64,000 nt of DNA from Saccharomonospora marina XMU15. Lineage in GTDB: Bacteria; Actinomycetota; Actinomycetes; Mycobacteriales; Pseudonocardiaceae. Positions 40,202-49,648 of this stretch are shown piece by piece; the stretch's first letter is position 1; each line of letters begins with the position of its first letter. The stretch covers positions 124,001-188,000 of the forward strand of contig NZ_CM001439.1 in assembly GCF_000244955.1 (NCBI RefSeq). The letters run 5' to 3'. A model generated the notes under the pieces. That model saw only the letters and a list, made by a program, of their open reading frames with translations, was not told where the DNA came from and searched no databases. Made by a program: the position numbers and the translations under genes.

Positions 40202-42025
40202 TCACCAGGGAAGCGTTACTGTGAAGATCGAGCCCCGGCCTGGTTCACTGGTCGCCTCGACACGCCCTCCGTGGGCTTCCACCAGGTGCCGGGTGATCGC
40301 GAGTCCGAGCCCGCCGCCGCCGGTGCTTCGGCTTCGCGCCGGATCAGCCCGGTAGAACCGGTCGAAAACGTGTGGTAGGTGCTCCTTCTCGATGCCACGC
40401 CCGGTGTCGGCCACGGTGAAAACCACGCTGTCGGCGTCACGGCGGACGAACAGCCGCACTGACCCACCCGAAGGTGTGTGCGTGATCGCGTTCGCCACCA
40501 GGTTGCCAAGTGCTTGGCGCAGCCTCGCCGGGTCGGCGCGAACCGAAATGCGTTCGGGTGCGTGGAGCACGACCGCCACCCCGGCCACCTCGGCCTGCGA
40601 CCGGTGCGCCGCTACGGCTTGTTCAGCCAGGTCGACGGCGTCTCTTTCCTCCGGGTGCACGCGCAAGATTCCCGCGTCAGCGAGGGCGAGGTCCTCCAGG
40701 TCGGCGACGAGCCGCGACAGCAGCGAGGCCTCCTCCCGCAGCGACCGCAAGAGCGTTCCGTCCAGTGCGACGATCCCGTCCTCGGCGGCCTCCAAGTGGC
40801 TGCGGACGTTGGTCAGCGGGCTCCTCAGTTCGTGCGCTATGTCGCTGACCAGCGATTTTCTTTGCCGGTCGGTCTTCTCGATAGAAGCGGCCATGGCGTT
40901 GAACGCAGCGGCGAGTTGGGTCACCTCGTCGTTGCCGTGCTCGGCAACGCGGGCGCTGCGATCACCGGCTCCCATCCGTTGCGCGGCTGCGGTGAGCGCG
41001 CGGATCGGGCGGACAAGCCGCCGCCCCGCCAGCGCCGTGACCGCTGCTGCTACGAGCAGCACGATGCCGACGGTCGTGGCGGTTCGCCACGATCCATCCG
41101 CGGAGAAGGGGTCGAACCGGTCGCTGGTGCCGAGATAGAGGTCCACAGGACCCGCTACATACGGTCTGATCGCTTCCTCTCGCGAGGACCGCGCACAGGC
41201 CGTCCACTTCGGACTTTCACCTTCACCGCTCGGCGCGGTGACCATCCGCAGTCCGTATGTGTCCACCGAGACTTCGTAGTCCAGGTCGCGGGTTTCCAGG
41301 CAAGCTATGGTGAGTTGGATCGCCTGCTCATTCACCCTCCGTGCGGCCGCGCTCGGTGCTGACAACTCTGACGGGACACATGCCCGATACCAGTCATCCA
41401 GCTGTGGTGGCGAGCCAGGACCGACGCCGGTCACCCCGGATTCCCGGTCCGCAGCCACCTGTAGGACGATCCTGCCGCCCGCGATCCGAAGCTCGGCTTC
41501 CACGCCCTTGCGGTTGAGGCAGTCGACCGCTTGGTCAGCGATTGTCTCCCTGCGTCGCTTCTCGCGTTCGGTGAGTTGCCAACCGTAGTACGCGAGGTTC
41601 GAGCCCAACTCCAGCGTCCGAGTGAACGTCGGTTGTCGCCCTGTGGTGGGTCTGCTGACTGACAGAGCGGCGTCGATCCGTGCGGCCGGTGTCGAGGGAA
41701 GGCCACTTGATCCCTCGCCGAGTAGTGCTGCCGAGTCCACTACCGGCTCACCGGAAGGCGTGGTGAGGGCGATCCGTCTGCCATACCGTAGCGCAAGCTG
41801 GCGGATCAACTGTTCAACTCCCGTCCAATCGCGGTGGTCGCTCGCGTAGGACAGCAGTGTCTCCCGGATGTCACTGTCGGTCTCCAGCAGTGAGGCGCTG
41901 CTTTCGGCCTCGCTACGCAATTGGCTGCCCGTGCCGTATGTGGCCAGTACCGCGGTGGCGACGACGGCCAACGAGGCCACGGTGAGCGAGAGCACCAGTA
42001 GGCGCAGTAACAGGCTACGGCGCAT
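40202..42025 (-). CDS. Membrane sensor histidine kinase
   Basis: A 607-residue two-component sensor. A membrane helix (about residues 7-29) comes first, then a roughly 280-residue extracytoplasmic region with paired Cys, a second helix (TVGIVLLVAAAVTALAG) and HAMP. The H-box SDIAHELRSPLTNV carries the phosphorylated His, and the ATP-binding N, G1 and G2 boxes are NLVANAITHTPSGG, DTGRGI and GGGGLGLAI. The ATG at 42025 is chosen for the GAAGGA site; an in-frame GTG lies five codons upstream. It overlaps the response-regulator gene by 11 bases. The divergent lipoprotein and MacB-type efflux genes are its probable regulon. Confidence 0.92.
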   Translation of the reverse strand: MRRSLLLRLLVLSLTVASLAVVATAVLATYGTGSQLRSEAESSASLLETDSDIRETLLSYASDHRDWTGVEQLIRQLALRYGRRIALTTPSGEPVVDSAALLGEGSSGLPSTPAARIDAALSVSRPTTGRQPTFTRTLELGSNLAYYGWQLTEREKRRRETIADQAVDCLNRKGVEAELRIAGGRIVLQVAADRESGVTGVGPGSPPQLDDWYRACVPSELSAPSAAARRVNEQAIQLTIACLETRDLDYEVSVDTYGLRMVTAPSGEGESPKWTACARSSREEAIRPYVAGPVDLYLGTSDRFDPFSADGSWRTATTVGIVLLVAAAVTALAGRRLVRPIRALTAAAQRMGAGDRSARVAEHGNDEVTQLAAAFNAMAASIEKTDRQRKSLVSDIAHELRSPLTNVRSHLEAAEDGIVALDGTLLRSLREEASLLSRLVADLEDLALADAGILRVHPEERDAVDLAEQAVAAHRSQAEVAGVAVVLHAPERISVRADPARLRQALGNLVANAITHTPSGGSVRLFVRRDADSVVFTVADTGRGIEKEHLPHVFDRFYRADPARSRSTGGGGLGLAITRHLVEAHGGRVEATSEPGRGSIFTVTLPW

Positions 42026-42725
42026 TGGCCGGTCCTTCACAGGGTTCGGCGAGCTTGTAGCCGACGCCGTACACGGTGAGCAGGTAACGCGGCCTTGTCG
42101 GTTCCCGCTCGACCTTGCGCCGCAGGTTCATCACGTGCACGTCGATCGTGCGACCGGTCGCGTCGTGACCGAATCCGTAGACCCGCTCCAGCAGCAGCGG
42201 CCGGGTGAACGCACGGCCGGGCGCACTGGCCAGGCACGCCAGTAGCTTGAACTCTGCCGGTGTCAGGCCGATACGTCTCCCATCGACGCTCACCTCATGC
42301 CGTGTGATGTCGACGACCAGGCCCTCGATTTCGTACCGTTCCGACTCTGTGGGGGAGCCGCGCTCAGCCCTGCGTAGCACCGTCCGCACGCGGGCTACCA
42401 GTTCGCGCGGGCTGTAGGGCTTGGTGATGTAGTCGTCCGCGCCGATCTCGAGACCGAGCAGCATGTCGTTCTCGGTGGCTCGTGCGGTCAGCATGATGAT
42501 CGGAACATCCTTTTGCGATCTCAGAAGTCGGCACACGTCGAGGCCGTTCAGGCCGGGAAGCATCAGGTCCAGGACGAGTAGATCCGGCCAGCGACGCCGG
42601 GTCTGCTCGACGGCGGTAACCCCGTCGTGCACGACCGTCGTGACGTGCCCCTCCCGCTCCAGGAACATTCGGAGGAGATCCGCTTGTTTGTGGTCGTCTT
42701 CGGCGATGAGGATCCGTGCTGGCAT
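42015..42725 (-). CDS. OmpR/PhoB-family response regulator
   Basis: A 236-residue regulator. The receiver domain has the acidic pair in ILIAEDDHKQ, phospho-acceptor Asp in LLVLDLMLPGLNG and Lys in DDYITKPYSPRELVAR. The C-terminal winged helix has LTPAEFKLLACLASAPGRAF and DVHVMNLRRKVE. It is cognate to the overlapping kinase gene. It is divergent from the operon at 42888 (162 bases between starts), which it likely controls in response to envelope stress or an antimicrobial peptide. Confidence 0.95.
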   Translation of the reverse strand: MPARILIAEDDHKQADLLRMFLEREGHVTTVVHDGVTAVEQTRRRWPDLLVLDLMLPGLNGLDVCRLLRSQKDVPIIMLTARATENDMLLGLEIGADDYITKPYSPRELVARVRTVLRRAERGSPTESERYEIEGLVVDITRHEVSVDGRRIGLTPAEFKLLACLASAPGRAFTRPLLLERVYGFGHDATGRTIDVHVMNLRRKVEREPTRPRYLLTVYGVGYKLAEPCEGPANAP

Positions 42726-42887
42726 CCCCGCAGTTTCGCGGCCGTGGCTGAAGGTTGGCTAAGAAAACCGCGCTATGACGCATTCCTGACCAGATCCTGA
42801 CTGGTTATCGGCACGCTCGCCAACGTCCACCGGCAGAAGGTCCGGTGGGCTCCGGACACAGCTCAGTGGCATGGAGGAGGAGCGGAA

Positions 42888-43409
42888 GTGCGAACTGTGA
42901 CGCGAAGGTTGGGACTGGGGTTGCCCACGCTGCTGCTGGCGTTCGGGCTGGCGGCGTGTGGCAACGGAGGCGAGGCCGACGGCCGGGCGGGCGCTGCGGG
43001 TGGTCAGCAGGAGATGCGCGAAGCCGAACTCGCGTTCTACGACTGCATGCGTGGTGAAGGTGTCGACGTGAAAGACCCCGATCCAAGCGCGAACGGGATC
43101 AACATCACGGGGCTCGACATGAAGGATCCCAAGACGAAAGCCGCGATGGAACAGTGCCGCAAGCTGTTGCCCGGTGGCGGCGATGCGCCCGAGATCGACG
43201 CCGACGGACTGGAAGCGTTGCGGACGTTCGTCGGTTGTATGCGTGACAAGGGAATTGATATGCCCGACCCAGGCTCGGACGGTTCCCTTCGACTCCCCGA
43301 GGGCGTGGATCCGCAGAGCACTCAATTCCAGGGCGCCATGGAGGAGTGTCGCGAGCACATGAAGGGCCAGCGGATGATCGTGCGGGGCGGCGGACAGAGT
43401 GGGCAGTGA
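42888..43409 (+). CDS. Lipoprotein with duplicated CMR/PDP motif
   Basis: A 173-residue exported lipoprotein. The signal peptide ends in a lipobox (GLAACG, Cys about 22). The mature part has two similar units, FYDCMRGEGVDVKDPDP and FVGCMRDKGIDMPDPGS, plus Cys before each unit's end (MEQCRKLL and MEECREHM), so it looks like an internal duplication with two Cys pairs. It is the first gene of the efflux operon, GTG start with GGAGGAG nearby. Such proteins commonly precede MacB-type transporters in actinomycetes; a substrate-binding role is inferred. Confidence 0.85.
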   Translation: MRTVTRRLGLGLPTLLLAFGLAACGNGGEADGRAGAAGGQQEMREAELAFYDCMRGEGVDVKDPDPSANGINITGLDMKDPKTKAAMEQCRKLLPGGGDAPEIDADGLEALRTFVGCMRDKGIDMPDPGSDGSLRLPEGVDPQSTQFQGAMEECREHMKGQRMIVRGGGQSGQ

Positions 43410-44508
43410 GCCAACGATTCACCGCAGGCGGTGGCTTCGGCCGCTATGGGTGGTGGTTACCGTCGTCGTCATCAGTGGTGCCGGTGGGGCCTACTGGTAC
43501 TACGCACGTGGAGGTACGGCGGACGCGGTGGATCATCCCGCCGGGCCGAGTGCCACGGCGACCGTAACGCGCGAAACCATTGCGGCGACGGAGCGCTTCG
43601 ACGGCACTCTCGGCTACGGTGAGCCGAGCACCATAGCCGCGGGCAGCAGGGGAACCATCACGGCGGTCGCTGCGGAGAACTCGGCGGTAGCGCGCGGCAC
43701 GGAGTTGTACCGGTTGAACGAACAGCCGGTGACGGCGCTGTTCGGCGAGATACCGATGTATCGCGACCTCGCACCCGGTGCTCAGGGAGTCGATGTCGAG
43801 CAACTGGAGGCCAACCTCGGCCGACTCGGTTACGGCGGCTACACCGTCGACGACGTGTACACAATGGCGACGGCGGACGCGGTTCGCGCGTGGCAGGAGG
43901 ACATCGGAGCTGACGAATCAGGCGTGGTCGGTCGTGCTGACGTCGTGTTCGTGCCGGAGGCCGCCCGCGTCGACGCCCTGCACGTTGACGTCGGCACGCC
44001 GGTGAATCCAGGTGTACCGGTGCTCGACCTCACCGGCGCAAAGCAGACAGCGAGCGCGCAGGTGGACGTCGTGGACCGGGCTCTGCTGGCCGTGGGTACC
44101 CGTGTCACCGTCGAACTGCCCGATGGTGGCACGGTCGCAGGCAGGGTGGCATCTACCGAGATCGCCGCGACCGCGCAGGAAGGCGACGCCACCGGCTCAG
44201 GTCAGAGCGCGAGCGCGGGTGATGCGGTGGTGAACGTCGAGGTGGTGCTTGACAAGCAAATCGAAGGCGGGCTGCTGGGCTCCCCCGTCGAAGTCGTCGC
44301 GCGGTCCCAGGAGCGCGAGGACGTCCTCGTGGTTCCGGTGACGGCGTTGCTGGCCGTGGCCGGTGGTGAATACGGGCTGGAGGTTGTGCGGTCCAACGGA
44401 AGCACGTCGATTATCGAGGTGGAAACCGGTCTGTTCAGCGAGGGCAAGGTCGAGGTCAGCGGGCACGGTATCCAGGAGGGAACGGTTGTGGGGGTGGCGG
44501 GTCGGTGA
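43399..44508 (+). CDS. Periplasmic adaptor (membrane fusion) protein of a MacB-type exporter
   Basis: A 369-residue membrane-anchored adaptor. It has one N-terminal membrane helix (about 12-35). A biotinyl-lipoyl-like half follows ([20 protein letters not shown]), then a peptidoglycan-binding-type insert near 120-165 ([18 protein letters not shown]). The C-terminal half is beta-barrel-like and ends [16 protein letters not shown]. It would couple the ABC transporter to the cell envelope. The start lies 11 bases inside the lipoprotein gene and the end overlaps the ATPase gene (GTGA). Confidence 0.87.
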   Translation: MGSEPTIHRRRWLRPLWVVVTVVVISGAGGAYWYYARGGTADAVDHPAGPSATATVTRETIAATERFDGTLGYGEPSTIAAGSRGTITAVAAENSAVARGTELYRLNEQPVTALFGEIPMYRDLAPGAQGVDVEQLEANLGRLGYGGYTVDDVYTMATADAVRAWQEDIGADESGVVGRADVVFVPEAARVDALHVDVGTPVNPGVPVLDLTGAKQTASAQVDVVDRALLAVGTRVTVELPDGGTVAGRVASTEIAATAQEGDATGSGQSASAGDAVVNVEVVLDKQIEGGLLGSPVEVVARSQEREDVLVVPVTALLAVAGGEYGLEVVRSNGSTSIIEVETGLFSEGKVEVSGHGIQEGTVVGVAGR

Positions 44509-45284
44509 GCACGCGAACACGGGTGGTGGCCGGCGATGTCGCCGGGAGGGCCGTCGTGGAACTGGAGGCTGTGTACCGTCTCTATCCGGGCTCACCGCCC
44601 GTTCGGGCGTTGGACGGTGTGAGTCTGCGCATCGAACACGGTGAGCTGGTCGGCATCGTGGGGCCTTCCGGCTCCGGAAAGTCGACGCTGCTGAACATTC
44701 TGGGCACGCTCGACCGGGCCGACTCCGGTTTCGTGCGAATAGCCGGGCATGACATCGCGAAGTTGCGCGACAGGCAGCTGTCCGCGTTGCGGGCGCGTCG
44801 GATCGGCTTTGTGTTCCAGCAATTCTTCCTGACACCCGGCAGGACCGCGCTCGACAATGTCGCAGACGGCCTGCTCTACGCCGGGGTCGCGATACGCGAG
44901 CGGCAGCAGCGGGCAAGGCACACGCTGGAGCTGGTCGGTCTCGGTGATCGCACTCACCACAAGCCGAACGAGCTCTCCGGTGGGCAGCGGCAGCGGGTCG
45001 CTGTCGCGCGGGCGCTGGTGGGGAAACCGTCACTGCTGCTCGCTGACGAGCCCACCGGCGCGCTGGATTCCGCGTCCGGCGCGGCCGTGCTGAACCTGCT
45101 GCACGAACTGCACGACGTCGGTACAACCGTTGTGGTCATAACGCACGACCACGATGTCGCCGCGCAACTGCCGCGGCAGGTGCATATGTTGGACGGGAAC
45201 ATCTCCTCGGACGACCGTCGCGACCGATCACCGCGCCGCCAGGATTCCACCGCAGTTGGCCATGTCGGGATGGTGCGGTCATGA
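44505..45284 (+). CDS. ABC transporter ATP-binding protein (MacB/LolD type)
   Basis: A 259-residue ATPase: Walker [10 protein letters not shown] (about 54-62), the Q-loop in FVFQQFFL, signature [17 protein letters not shown], Walker [13 protein letters not shown] and H-loop VITHDHDVA. The PTGALDS extension after Walker B is typical of the MacB/LolD class. It powers the permease encoded next. Translation is coupled on both sides (4-base overlaps). Confidence 0.95.
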   Translation: MSTRTRVVAGDVAGRAVVELEAVYRLYPGSPPVRALDGVSLRIEHGELVGIVGPSGSGKSTLLNILGTLDRADSGFVRIAGHDIAKLRDRQLSALRARRIGFVFQQFFLTPGRTALDNVADGLLYAGVAIRERQQRARHTLELVGLGDRTHHKPNELSGGQRQRVAVARALVGKPSLLLADEPTGALDSASGAAVLNLLHELHDVGTTVVVITHDHDVAAQLPRQVHMLDGNISSDDRRDRSPRRQDSTAVGHVGMVRS

Positions 45285-46486
45285 GCACTCCAGTACCGGA
45301 GCCTTCCCGGCTGCGGCCGAGGGATACCGCGAGAGTCGCTGCGTCCGGGCTGCGGGGCCGGCCGCTACGTGCGGTGCTCTCGGCGCTGGGTATCGCCGTG
45401 GGGATCGCGGCTATGGTTGCCGTGGTAGGTATCTCCGCCAGCAGTCGCGAACGGGTGAACCAGCAGTTGGCTGCGCTGGGCACCAATCTGCTCACGGCCG
45501 CGCCCGGACAGTCCTTCACCGGCGAGGAGGTGAAACTGCCGCCCGACAGTGTCGAGATGGTGTCCAGGATCCCTGGAGTGACCTCGGTCAGCGCGGTTGG
45601 CGCCCTGCCCGATGCCGCCGTATATCGCAACGCGGGTATCGACAAGGACAAGACGAACTCGATCGCCGTGAAAGCCGCTCGCAGCGACTTGCTCGACACG
45701 GTGAGCGCCACCGTTCGGAATGGACGCTGGCTGGATGGAGCACTCTCGGCATACCCGACGGTGGTGCTCGGCGCGGACGCTGCGCGGCTGCTTGGCATAT
45801 CGCGCACCGACGGCGGCATCGAGGTACTGCTCGGGGACAAGTGGTTCACCGTGGTCGGCGTGCTCGAGCCGGTTTCACTCGCGCCTGAGCTGGATTCGGC
45901 GGCGTTGATAGGTTGGCAGGCTGCCGCGGACCAGTTCGGCTTCGACGGTTCCCCAACGATGATCTACGAAAGGTCCGAAGACGCCGTCGTTGAGACGGTC
46001 CGGCAGCGGCTGCCTGCCACCGTTGACCCGGACAGTCCGGAGGAGGTCACGGTCAGCAGGCCGTCGGATGCGCTCGCCGCGCAGGCCGCCGCAGACGAGA
46101 CGCTGACAACGCTGCTGCTGGCTCTTGGTGGGGTGGCGCTACTGGTCGGTGGGATCGGTGTGGCGAACACGATGGTGATCGCCGTGCTCGAACGGCGTTC
46201 GGAGATTGGCCTGCGGCGGGCATTGGGTGCGACCCGAGCGCATATCCGCCGACAGTTCCTTGGTGAGTCGGTTCTGCTTGCCGGCCTCGGCGGATGTGGT
46301 GGGGCTGTGCTGGGGGCAGCCGTCACCGCGACGTTTGCGGCAGGCCGCGACTGGCCGCTCGCGCTGCCGCTGTGGATACTCGTCGGTGCCGCGGGGGCGA
46401 CCGTCGTCGTCGGAGCTCTCGCCGGAGCCTATCCGGCCGCTCGAGCCGCAAGGATGCCCCCGACAGCGGCTCTTTCCACAGTGTGA
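45281..46486 (+). CDS. MacB-type ABC transporter permease
   Basis: A 401-residue mechanotransmission-type permease with the MacB layout. One N-terminal helix ([20 protein letters not shown]) comes first, then a large extracytoplasmic domain (about 60-275) and three C-terminal helices (from [20 protein letters not shown]). The conserved cytoplasmic loop is [20 protein letters not shown]. Together with the lipoprotein, adaptor and ATPase it forms an efflux pump, probably against membrane-active compounds under control of the divergent two-component system. Confidence 0.93.
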   Translation: MSTPVPEPSRLRPRDTARVAASGLRGRPLRAVLSALGIAVGIAAMVAVVGISASSRERVNQQLAALGTNLLTAAPGQSFTGEEVKLPPDSVEMVSRIPGVTSVSAVGALPDAAVYRNAGIDKDKTNSIAVKAARSDLLDTVSATVRNGRWLDGALSAYPTVVLGADAARLLGISRTDGGIEVLLGDKWFTVVGVLEPVSLAPELDSAALIGWQAAADQFGFDGSPTMIYERSEDAVVETVRQRLPATVDPDSPEEVTVSRPSDALAAQAAADETLTTLLLALGGVALLVGGIGVANTMVIAVLERRSEIGLRRALGATRAHIRRQFLGESVLLAGLGGCGGAVLGAAVTATFAAGRDWPLALPLWILVGAAGATVVVGALAGAYPAARAARMPPTAALSTV

Positions 46487-46512
46487 GCGTGCGTGGACTC
46501 CACGCCATGTGA

Positions 46513-46553
46513 GGTTCGGTGTACGCCGATATCGCGTCCGCGTACACCGAACC
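46513..46553. repeat. 14-bp perfect inverted repeat after the efflux operon
   Basis: GGTTCGGTGTACGC (46513-46526) and GCGTACACCGAACC (46540-46553) are exact reverse complements with a 13-base spacer CGATATCGCGTCC. It lies 27 bases after the permease stop in a 250-base gene-free region (46487-46739). It may be a terminator for the efflux operon, although no T-run follows, or an operator-like site. Confidence 0.55.
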
Positions 46554-46739
46554 ACCGCATGGTGGTAGCGCGCAGCGAGCAGGGAGTGGTCGTCGACTCG
46601 TGCCGGCGGTACGCACCGTGGTGAGAAGTGACCTCGGGAGTCCGATCGATTCCGACGCGGTAGGCGGATCAGGACAGGTCGCGTCCCGGCGCGCTTCGCG
46701 GCTGAGTTCTGGTGTTCGGTCAGAAATCGACGAACCCGA

Positions 46740-47321
46740 TCAGCTCCGCCACAGAATCGGCTTCTCGTCGTAGTCGCCCCCGGAGTACTGGGCTCCGACG
46801 ATCTCGTCCTCGGCGGCCGCGGCGTCGAGCTCACACGTCTCGAACTTCGCGCCGACCGTGTTGAACGAGTCCGGTGTGAGCATGGTCTTGCACTCGTCGA
46901 TCGAGCCGGTGAGGAAGGTGCCCGTGGTGGAACCGTCCGAGAGGATGGCATCGACCTTCGGCGGGTTCTTGATGGTCAGGTCGGTGCCGCCCACGTTCTC
47001 GAGCGTGAAGCGCAAGTAGTACGGCTGCAGGCCGTCGGCGTCGGCGCCGTAGGCCTTGCGGAAAGCCTCGGTGTCGCCCGGCTCGACGGCGGTCACGCTG
47101 ATGGAGACGTAGCCGTCCTGCCACGGCACCACCGCGGGCTGCCCGACCTTCAGTTCGGTGCCGGGTTCGGTGACGTTGTCCGGCACGACCGTGGTGGGTG
47201 CGGCCGACGTGGTAGAAGCCGTGGTGGCGGTGTCGCCGTCATCGGAAGAACCGCATGCGCTGATGGTGACCAGGCACAGGGCTGCTCCGCCGAACGCGAT
47301 GTACTGCTTGATGCGCGGCAC
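46740..47321 (-). CDS. DUF4352-like secreted lipoprotein
   Basis: A 193-residue lipoprotein. The signal peptide has lipobox ISACG (Cys about 23), then a Thr/Ser-rich linker and a beta-sandwich domain (about 60-190). The domain carries the DUF4352-type pattern YYLRFTLENVGGTDLTIKNP, an immunoglobulin-like extracellular fold. Two Cys in the C-terminal half (DECKTML and FETCELD) could form a disulfide. The GTG at 47321 follows a GGAA site. Role unknown; such proteins sit on the outer face of the membrane. Confidence 0.82.
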   Translation of the reverse strand: MPRIKQYIAFGGAALCLVTISACGSSDDGDTATTASTTSAAPTTVVPDNVTEPGTELKVGQPAVVPWQDGYVSISVTAVEPGDTEAFRKAYGADADGLQPYYLRFTLENVGGTDLTIKNPPKVDAILSDGSTTGTFLTGSIDECKTMLTPDSFNTVGAKFETCELDAAAAEDEIVGAQYSGGDYDEKPILWRS

Positions 47322-47448
47322 GGTGTTCCTTTCGATCGTCGGGAACCTGATTCTGGCGCAACCCATTTCCGGTCGATCGTCGAGGTGACCGGATGTGATC
47401 CAGGTCAACGCGGCCGGCATTTCGTGAGTGTCCACAATGCCTGAAAGG

Positions 47449-48210
47449 TCAGTCGGTCACCGCACCGCAGGTGATGTTGAGCGAGGTCGCCGTCATCGAA
47501 GCGGCCAGATCGGACGCCGCGAAGACGGCCGCGTTTCCCACGTCGGCGAACGTCGCCGCCCGCTTGAGCATCGTCTTGCCGACGATCATTTCCGTGATCG
47601 TCTCGCGTTCGGGAAGGTTGTCCGGCAGACCCTCGACGATTCCGCCGGTGTGCAATCCCAACACCCGGATCCCGTAGCCGCCGAGTTCCGCCGCCAGCTG
47701 GCGGCGGAGGAAGTCGACGGCGACCAGCGCCACCTGGAAGCCACCGATCCAGTAGTCGCGGATCGGCTCTCCGCCGCCGTCGCCGCCGAAGGTCAGTATG
47801 ACGCCCGACCGCTGGCGGATCATGTGTCGCGCGGCGGCGCGTGTGGTGAGAAACGTCGACCGCGTCGCGATGCGGATCGGTTGTTCGAAGTCCTGGAGCG
47901 ACATCTCGGCCAGTGGCGTGCCCTGCACGTCGGCGACATCGATGACGTTGACGGAGATGTCGATGCTGCCCGATCCTGCCGCGACAGCGTCGGCGTGTTC
48001 GTCCACCGCTGCCTCGTCGAGCGCGTCGACCACTGCCGTTTCGGCGTGACCGCCGTCGGCGACGACCCGGTCGGCGACCGCGTCGAGCGCACTCCGCGTG
48101 CGGCCGACGAGGTGGACCTTCGCCCCGTGTCCGGCGAACGCGGTGACGAGCGCGGAACCTACCTGTCCCGCCGCTCCGTAGACGATGGCGTTCTTGCCCT
48201 CCAACAGCAT
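47449..48210 (-). CDS. SDR-family protein lacking the catalytic Tyr-Lys pair
   Basis: A 253-residue Rossmann-fold protein of the short-chain dehydrogenase family. The cofactor motif is AIVYGAAGQVGSALVTAFAG, with VNVIDVADV in place of the usual N-A-G. Where the Y-x-x-x-K active site should be, the sequence reads DYWIGGFQVALVAVDFLRR, with no correctly placed Tyr and Lys after the Ser region. It may be an inactive or altered enzyme. It starts 19 bases after the SRPBCC gene and is probably the third gene of the ArsR-led operon. Confidence 0.87.
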   Translation of the reverse strand: MLLEGKNAIVYGAAGQVGSALVTAFAGHGAKVHLVGRTRSALDAVADRVVADGGHAETAVVDALDEAAVDEHADAVAAGSGSIDISVNVIDVADVQGTPLAEMSLQDFEQPIRIATRSTFLTTRAAARHMIRQRSGVILTFGGDGGGEPIRDYWIGGFQVALVAVDFLRRQLAAELGGYGIRVLGLHTGGIVEGLPDNLPERETITEMIVGKTMLKRAATFADVGNAAVFAASDLAASMTATSLNITCGAVTD

Positions 48211-48229
48211 GGCGTACTCCCGGTCTGGT

Positions 48230-49030
48230 TCAGTGTTCGATTTCGGCGACGAGCCGCGCGAGCCACTCGTGCCATTCGGGTTGTTCACGAGCGGCGATCG
48301 TGTCTGCGTCCGCCCCGTACAGCCGCCCTGCCACGTTGATCGAGACAGTGACGGCGTCCATCGGAAAGCTGGACACGGCGAACAGGCCTGTGGTCGGCCA
48401 CTTCGTTCGCAGCAGCACGAAGTAAGGCCCGATGTGCTCGATGATGCCCTGCGCCTGCGGGGCGTTCGCGGGGGTGTGAAAGGGCGCGCCGTCGGACAGT
48501 CCACCGAGTCCGAGCGAGGACTTGACGAGGCTGCCGATCTCCGCGCGGGCCGAAGCGGGTGCGCGGACGGGCTCGGTGAGGTCCAGCCTGGTCGCCGACA
48601 TGCCGGGGAAGTGACTGACATAGGACCGCAGCAGCAGCAACGACATCCGCCAACCCGCGCCCGCTTCCTCCGCGATGTGGTCCCAGCCCTCGCCGTCGGC
48701 GTGGAAGGTGTTGACCACGCGAACCACGCAACTGCCCCGCTCGCGTGCCTGTATCAGGAACTCGGTCGCGATCACCGGCTCAGGTGGCTCGGCACGCTCG
48801 ACGTAGGCGAACCGGTTCGGGGGGTCCCATTCGGTTACCGTTGCCGAGGCGTCCGGACCGAACGGTCCTCTGTGGATCTGCACGGCACCGCCCTGGCGCG
48901 GCTCGACGTCGGCTCGGAAGGACCATGCCGCGCTGCCCGAGGCGGTGGTGATCGCTTCCCACACCTGTTCCGGCGTGGCGGCGACCGCCATTTCCGCACT
49001 GGTGCTGTGGGCGTCGGGTTCGTCGGTCAT
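48230..49030 (-). CDS. SRPBCC (AHSA1-like) protein, two-domain
   Basis: A 266-residue protein. Residues 12-145 are an AHSA1/START-like domain (MAVAATPEQVWEAITTASG, VTEWDPPNRFAYVE). The second half (about 165-262) is a further domain of similar size that I cannot assign. The start overlaps the ArsR stop (ATGA, 49027-49030). Ligand binding is expected. Confidence 0.87.
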   Translation of the reverse strand: MTDEPDAHSTSAEMAVAATPEQVWEAITTASGSAAWSFRADVEPRQGGAVQIHRGPFGPDASATVTEWDPPNRFAYVERAEPPEPVIATEFLIQARERGSCVVRVVNTFHADGEGWDHIAEEAGAGWRMSLLLLRSYVSHFPGMSATRLDLTEPVRAPASARAEIGSLVKSSLGLGGLSDGAPFHTPANAPQAQGIIEHIGPYFVLLRTKWPTTGLFAVSSFPMDAVTVSINVAGRLYGADADTIAAREQPEWHEWLARLVAEIEH

Positions 49031-49611
49031 GCGGCGTCCTTCGGTCTGGGATGGACGGCGACCAGGAGCCGTTGCCACCTACCGCCTTCCGCGTGCTCGT
49101 CGTGGTACTTCGCGGTGAGGCCGGATACGGCGGTGGCCAGTTCCTCGGCAAAGGCTGCGCGGTCGGCGGGTGTGGCGAAGCGGATGTCGGTGTCCAGCGC
49201 GAAGACGGGCACGGCCCGGTTCGCACGGGTCGCTCGACGCGCGAGCGCGCCGACTTCCCGTACGACTCTCGCGGCGAGCGCGATCAGGTAGGTAGCCGAG
49301 AGCCGGTCACCGTCGCGGGTGGTAGATCGCTGGGTGCCCAGCGGTTCAGGTGCCACCACGTACCCCGCGGCGGTGGCGACCAGCAGCCGCTCGGTGAGAC
49401 CGCCCCAGGCTCGGGTCCGGGCCACCTCGACAAGGCCGTGCGATTCCAGCTGGCGCAGGTGGTAGTTGACCTTCTGCCTGCTGAGCCCTACCCGTGCCGC
49501 GAGCGTCGCGGCGGATGCGGGTTCGTGCAGTTCCGCGAGCAGCCGTGCCCGCACCGGGTCGAGTGCCACCACGGCGGCGGCCGGATCGGAGATCACCTCG
49601 ATGTCCTGCAT
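49027..49611 (-). CDS. ArsR-family helix-turn-helix regulator
   Basis: A 194-residue regulator. The winged helix is at residues 8-85 (LDPVRARLLAELHEPASAAT, then LAARVGLSRQKVNYHLRQLE), and a helical C-terminal extension of about 100 residues may bind ligand. It heads the ArsR-SRPBCC-SDR operon. A perfect 8-bp inverted repeat 16 bases upstream of its start is the likely operator. Confidence 0.9.
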   Translation of the reverse strand: MQDIEVISDPAAAVVALDPVRARLLAELHEPASAATLAARVGLSRQKVNYHLRQLESHGLVEVARTRAWGGLTERLLVATAAGYVVAPEPLGTQRSTTRDGDRLSATYLIALAARVVREVGALARRATRANRAVPVFALDTDIRFATPADRAAFAEELATAVSGLTAKYHDEHAEGGRWQRLLVAVHPRPKDAA

Positions 49612-49626
49612 GACACCAAGAGAACT

Positions 49627-49648
49627 CTTGACAACTTAGTTTGTCAAG
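49627..49648. promoter_or_regulatory. Operator-like inverted repeat before the ArsR gene
   Basis: CTTGACAA (49627-49634) and TTGTCAAG (49641-49648) are exact reverse complements with a 6-base spacer. It sits just upstream of the ArsR start and overlaps the end of the monooxygenase gene, so the two leftward transcripts meet here. Confidence 0.6.
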
